A stretch of 64,000 nucleotides of DNA from Cloeon dipterum. Lineage: Eukaryota; Arthropoda; Insecta; Ephemeroptera; Baetidae. Positions 59,821 through 64,000 of this stretch are shown here, in pieces; position 1 is the stretch's first letter, and each line of letters begins with the position of its first letter. The notes below the pieces were generated by a model. That model had not been told where the DNA came from, made no database searches, and saw only the letters and a program-made list of their open reading frames with translations. The stretch lies in assembly GCF_949628265.1 (NCBI RefSeq), contig NC_088787.1, forward strand, positions 24,666,501 to 24,730,500, written 5' to 3'. Made by a program: the position numbers and the translations under genes.

Positions 59821-60726
59821 ATGGACCTACGTCAGGCACAGGTATTACTACTTATTGTTAGGGCTGCGATGGAAAGAAAGGCTGCAACAGGGAGAGGTAA
59901 AATTTACATATATGTATTTATTATACATATATGTATTATTACAATAATGTTTGTAACTAATATTGTTGATAGATATATGCCAATGAAGGCAGAAGCACAC
60001 GAGTTAATCATAATTTTTAGTTAAAATTCGATGCAGCTTCCTCGATGTTCATTGTTCATTGAGCTTTATTATTTCTCCGCATTTCTAAAGAAATATCCTC
60101 CTTCTCAACTAGGAAGCTCATGAATTAGGGCTGCAACCAGCAGCCGAAACTAATTGAGAGGGACACATTTCTGTAGAAATACGAGAAAGACAGAAAATAA
60201 TAAGCTTGATTGACACCAAGAAGGCTGCTGCATTTTATTTCAACCGTAAAATAATTAAAATATTTCAGTGTCCAATTTTTTAATCACATAAATTGGTCAA
60301 CAATTTAGCTACATATCGGGCACAGATGTAATATTTTCCCTTCATCGTTTTCTAGATGACGAAGTCCCGATTCAGGGGTTCGACCAGCAGGCTAAAAAGA
60401 AGGAGGAGGCAGAAGGTGGCACCTTCTGCTGCTCGATCTGCAGGCTGGAGGAGACCTACCACTGTCGCGGTCCTGTGCCATACTTCTGCAAAACCGTGCG
60501 CGTGTCCCCTGACAGCTACATCGCCAGAGACCCTTTCATACCGCCTGGACAGCGTTCCTTCCTTCTGCTCGGTTCTGACTGCTATGCATGCAGCAAACCC
60601 GTGTGCCAAGCGTGCAGCTTGTTCTTCGCTAAGAGATTTTGCAAACCGTGTGCCGTGAGTTGCGTGGACAGATTTCCTCCTCTGCTGAAAGCCAAAATAT
60701 TGCAACCGGATTTCTTGAAAAGCTGA
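59821..60726 (+). CDS. CDPF1: Cysteine-rich DPF-motif protein CDPF1
   Basis: CDPF1 is a small conserved animal protein of unknown function, probably zinc-binding. Exon 2 (60356-60726) carries the whole domain: FCCSICRLEETYHCRG, then ARDPF (the DPF motif), FLLLGSDCYACSKPVCQAC, SLFFAKRFCKPCA and the tail LQPDFLKS. The Cys pairs match the human protein, including the SLFYSKRFCLPC-like segment. Exon 1 (59821-59896) encodes MDLRQAQVLLLIVRAAMERK and joins in frame (phase 1), giving 148 residues. Human CDPF1 lacks this hydrophobic start, so exon 1 is less certain and another upstream exon could be used. AATAAA at 60823-60828 follows the stop by 97 bp. Exon 2 is GC-richer than its flanks. Confidence 0.88.
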
Positions 60727-61184
60727 AATAAGTTTTGACCATTCCTCTACACAATTTTGGAAAGTTCCTTTTGAGATTATATTTTTAGTAGATCAATGTA
60801 GTGCTTTGGAACAAGAATCTGTAATAAATCAACTTGGATTTAAACCTGGATATATTTGTTCCTTGCTTAACCTATTATTTTTTCTGTCCTTTTATCACAA
60901 AATTATTTAAAATTAAACTTTGTTGAGAAATTATTTAGAATTGCTTTGCAGTCGGCTTATTAATTTCCTCTGAAGTTAACAAGGCGAATCTCAAGTTATG
61001 TCACAGAATGAAGTGAGTTATGGTCAATCAAGTTGCCCCATTGAGATTGATATGGAAAAGGGTCGGCCCCAACCTTGGTGCATGAGGCCATTCAGCAAAT
61101 TGGCATGTAAAAAATTATCACTGGCGCTTTGCCTCGCGTTTACGTCAAGACCAATTGAATCAATTTGCTTTTATTCGCCTGGAG
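60727..61184. other. CDPF1 3' UTR and C-type lectin upstream region
   Basis: AT-rich with the CDPF1 poly(A) signal at 60823-60828. A frame starting at 60998 overlaps the lectin signal-peptide exon in another phase and resembles no protein. Nothing else is seen. Confidence 0.5.
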
Positions 61185-62652
61185 ATGAAGACGTCGGCGA
61201 ACCTGATGCTTACAGCCGCTGTGCGTGCTGTTTTCTTGCTCTTATCTCTGCAGGTTGCCATCTCCTATCAGGTAAAAATCATTGGGCTGACAAGACCCTG
61301 GTAGTAACCGATTAATTATGTTTCTTATGGGAAGGATGACTACGAGGAGTCGAAATTTGATTTCAGTGACCTGTGTCCGCTCAGTTACAGGGTGGTGCAA
61401 ATTGTTCAAAATTCTTCTGATCAGTGAGTGGTATTCGTCTCTATTTAAATTACAAGCTAAAGATCAGAATTGTTTCAGAGTTTTTCATTTGAAAAAATCT
61501 CTGGAAGATAGGTCAAACGATGCGAAACAAATCCAAGCTCTTGTCAAATCGGGAGTAGATTCCACGCTTGAGGTTGTCAAATATATTAGGCTTTGTTAAA
61601 AAAAGGTAAATCTTAAACCATTATAGGTTGTAGAGAAATTCGGAAAATATTTGGAAAAAATGGACCGAGAAACAAGGACGAGTGACAGAAAAATGCATCA
61701 AGAAATCATGGTGAAATTGGAGCAAGATGGGAAAAAAGTTTCCTCGGAAATTTCAGTGAGTTGTGAAACATATATTGTATAGTGAAATTATCGAAATTAT
61801 ATTTGACGCGGGTTCCTTTTACAGTCGATGTTTTCTAAGTTTGAGGAGAACAATAACAGACTGTTCGAGAACATGAAAAACGAAGTTCGGGCAGCAACCC
61901 TGCCAATTTTGGAAGAATTGAAAAAATTTGAACGGAAGGTTTCGCAATTCGATAACGAGTTCCAGGCGCTTGAAAGCAAAACTAAGACAGCCCTTGGTCA
62001 GGTTCGCAGATTAACCTCGGGAATCGATTTACAAATTAACGTTTTACTTACAGATTGACAGATTCAACTGCTCCAAATACTGTACACTTGAAATATTTCC
62101 AAAAGGGAATTAGAGGAAATTAATGTTTCATTCCTTTTAGATGAAAAACTTACAGTCACAACCCTGCAAAATGGAAAAAAGTATTACCTCGGAGAAAGCA
62201 AGGTGAAATATATACATATAAATTAGATTTGCTCTTGAAAAATATAAAATAGGTAACCTGGAGAGATGCCAAACACATTTGCGAGGAGAATGATATGTCT
62301 CTGGCCTCCCTAAAGACAAGACGGGAAATAAAGCTTTTGTGGAAGGTCGCGAAAATTGACAAAGAGAGTAGGTGAAAACCAGATTTTAGTGTAAAAGCCA
62401 CAATTTAATATCTATATTCTAAAAGGTGGCTCCTGGTTATCGGCGTCTGATATCGGTCGTCGGCCTGGACACTTTGTCTGGCGTGGTGGCGAGAGGGTGT
62501 CCAGGGAAAAGGACTGGTGGGCCAAAAGAGAGCCCAACGACTTTGGCAAAGGGAAAGAAGCGTGCATTGGCGTGTTCAACGACTCGCTCTTCAGCGACCC
62601 CTGCAATTACACCGCTCACTTCATCTGCGAGCTGCCGGCAGAGTGCTATTGA
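61185..62652 (+). CDS. Secreted C-type lectin with coiled-coil stalk
   Basis: Eight exons (61185-61271, 61335-61423, 61479-61572, 61627-61755, 61825-61996, 62141-62202, 62253-62367, 62426-62652) join in frame to 324 residues. Residues 1-about 25 form a signal peptide (MKTSANLMLTAAVRAVFLLL). After an acidic segment with DFSDLCPLSYR comes a heptad-rich stalk (about 60-185; FHLKKSLEDRSNDAKQIQ, MFSKFEENNNRLFENMKNEV) likely to form a coiled-coil oligomer. The C-terminal domain (about 195-323) is a C-type lectin fold: YYLGESKVTWRDAKHICEEN, EPND (mannose-type EPN motif), ACIGVFNDSLFSDPCNY and AHFICEL, with the four canonical Cys. The second Ca-binding WND is FND here. It resembles collectin-style pattern-recognition lectins of insects, so a role in immunity or agglutination is likely but inferred. 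AATAAA is at 62729-62734. Confidence 0.9.
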
Positions 62653-63164
62653 CCCAATCTGAACGATACCAAGACGAACGGTGGACGGTCAAAGAAAATT
62701 GATTGTTTAATTACAAAAAAGTTTCATGAATAAATCTTTTTACTCGTATCTTTGCAAAAAATTGAATTCCTGAAGTAAAAATTTTAAATATACTATTTTT
62801 TAAAGATGTATCAAATTAAATCGATAAATAATGTATATTTTTGTATTATACATATCTGTGTTAACCAAAGAAAGGGCTACAGTGTCAGTGATCGTTTTTT
62901 CGGGGTCAAACGCATGCGTGGATCGACACGAGGCGCTCGCGTGACTATGTCCACGAGCACAACAAAAAAGGTGCAATACAATGGAGAGCGCGACTCTTGT
63001 ACACTGTAACACGGACCACGAGTATATGTATAGACCGCCGTCGCCGTGGCGGCTATCGGGGCCGAAAAGTTCGATCTGTTCTCCGCGGGTGGGCGGTCAT
63101 TAGCGGCAGAGGCTCGTTGCTTTCGCCAGCAGGTGCAAATATTTGAGGCGGCAAGGCACACGCG
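62653..63164. other. Lectin 3' UTR and WDR17 promoter
   Basis: The first 80 bp end the lectin mRNA (AATAAA 62729-62734). After an AT-rich stretch, 62880-63164 becomes CpG-rich and leads to the WDR17 start, so it is probably its promoter and 5' UTR. Confidence 0.55.
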
Positions 63165-64000
63165 ATGAGGGCCATCTCGTGTCTGGGCGCCGGGACACAG
63201 CCGTGGAGTTCCAGCGTCTGCACTGTGCACAAGGACAGTTTCGCCTATGCGTCTACACTCGCCATTTACGTCTATCAGGTGCGTGATGTGGAATATGTAA
63301 AATATTGGGGTTAGACACTGGTCTCAGTTTCAAGGAGGACACGCAAAAGATTGCACACGATTCAGATATAATTGATTATTTTAATTTAAACTATATTTCC
63401 CTACTAAAGTACACGTGGTTTTTTAGGGGTTTAAAAAATACTTATTTTTTATCTGGTTTAAAAATTTTTAAGATGAAAAAGCACAACATATATATTTATT
63501 AGACGTGAAAATTAAATTAAAGATTTTGAGTAAAGTGTCCAAGTTTCCTATTTTTACTTATCTTTTGCCCTGCTTTTAAAATCTATTCCAATCGGCAAAA
63601 ATAAAACGGAATTCCTATTCGGTAAAAATATATTTATTATTTAAAAGTCGTCTTACCACATAAAACTCGATATGCATATTTTCGCACCCTCTACGAGCCT
63701 GCATGCCTAGAATAACTTTCTACATATCACGGACACAACAATATCTGCACATAAAAAAGTCGGTGTACATACACAAAAGAGTAACGGGAAGGTGTGCACG
63801 AAGCGTGAGACTGGATGTCGCGAGTGGACGCTGCGGAGCATCCTGACGGAGCCACGCGTCTCGTTGACGGCGCTGTCGTGGCACCCGACGCAAGAGCAGC
63901 TGCTGGCTAGCGTCACCTCGGACGACCGCGTGTGCGTGTGGAACGTCGAGCAGCAGAGGATCGTGGCCAGCGTGAGCACCCCTTCACCGCCGCTGCTCGT
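63165..64000 (+). CDS. WDR17: WD-repeat protein 17, N-terminal part (partial at window edge)
   Basis: WDR17 is a large, poorly understood WD40 protein. Exon 1 (63165-63278) encodes MRAISCLGAGTQPWSS, then SFAYASTLAIYVYQ, almost the same as human FAYCATLAIYVYQ, the start of the first propeller. The intron at 63279-63791 is AT-rich. Exon 2 starts at 63792 in phase 0 and encodes EWTLRSILTEPRVSLTALSW, then LLASVTSDDRVCVWNVEQQR, a full WD repeat with the W-x-N/D ending, matching human TAISWCPHNPDLFASGTTDN. The exon runs to the window end or to a donor-like GTGAGC at 63972. The human protein starts further upstream, so additional 5' coding exons are possible. Confidence 0.9.

Noticed and set aside
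60998-61315. 105-codon plus-strand frame upstream of the lectin
   Set aside because: It overlaps the lectin signal-peptide exon in another phase and has no domain; the lectin frame is supported by eight joined exons.
1-64000. Retrovirus-like, LTR, Polinton or LINE remains
   Set aside because: I saw no reverse transcriptase, integrase, capsid or polymerase words in any frame and no long direct repeats. The only mobile pieces found are short DNA-transposon derivatives.
1-64000. tRNA, rRNA or CRISPR arrays
   Set aside because: No cloverleaf-like A/B box pairs, rRNA signatures or regularly spaced repeats were seen by eye; a tRNA scan would settle it.

Overview
The window is nuclear DNA from an animal, almost certainly an arthropod and probably an insect. 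Genes are broken by short GT-AG introns, mostly about 60 to 900 bp. Introns and spacers are AT-rich. Several proteins, above all the Abl kinase with its N-terminal MGAQQ, 'NIFTEH' and '[10 protein letters not shown]' words, look insect-like. About 14 recognisable protein genes in 64 kb means a compact genome. A small-genome insect such as a mayfly would fit, but that is only a guess. I found no bacterial genes, CRISPR arrays, rRNA or tRNA genes, and no retroviral or LTR element.

Layout. On the plus strand from the left: the 3' end of spermidine synthase (1-466), ESCRT-II subunit VPS36 (1184-2747), the tandem-propeller coronin POD-1/coronin-7 (3988-10530) and an SLC19-family vitamin transporter (12032-14891). 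Next is an unfamiliar stretch (about 15.9-19.1 kb) with several tiny signal-peptide or single-pass membrane proteins built from phase-1 exons. Two tandem minus-strand paralogues of unknown family follow (19391-23043 and 24048-27806). Their exon phases match and I rebuilt both in full, at 584 and about 740 residues.

From 29428 to 48797 lies the whole Abl tyrosine kinase gene on the minus strand (15 coding exons, 1316 residues), including a 12.4-kb first intron. It is followed by POLE3/CHRAC (+, 49537-50005), LRSAM1-like E3 ligase (-, 50317-53468), the mitochondrial rRNA methyltransferase METTL15 (-, 54199-55773), the complex III assembly factor UQCC2 (-, 55783-56253), the mitochondrial ornithine carrier (-, 57434-58842), CDPF1 (+, 59821-60726), a secreted coiled-coil C-type lectin (+, 61185-62652) and the 5' end of WDR17 (+, from 63165).

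How the genes relate. This is a normal eukaryotic neighbourhood, not a pathway cluster. Still, three adjacent minus-strand genes (METTL15, UQCC2, SLC25A15-like) all serve mitochondria. UQCC2 and METTL15 are only 9 bp apart and may share a transcript. Two gene pairs, Abl/POLE3 and SLC25A15/CDPF1, are head to head and may share promoters.

Most worth a second look: the unknown paralogue pair; the small membrane-protein cluster; the 9-bp UQCC2-METTL15 junction, whose gap holds AATAAA; two 24-30 bp palindromes, each flanked by a perfect 8-bp direct repeat, in the SLC25A15/CDPF1 promoter; and a 16-bp E-box/CRE element repeated exactly in Abl intron 1.
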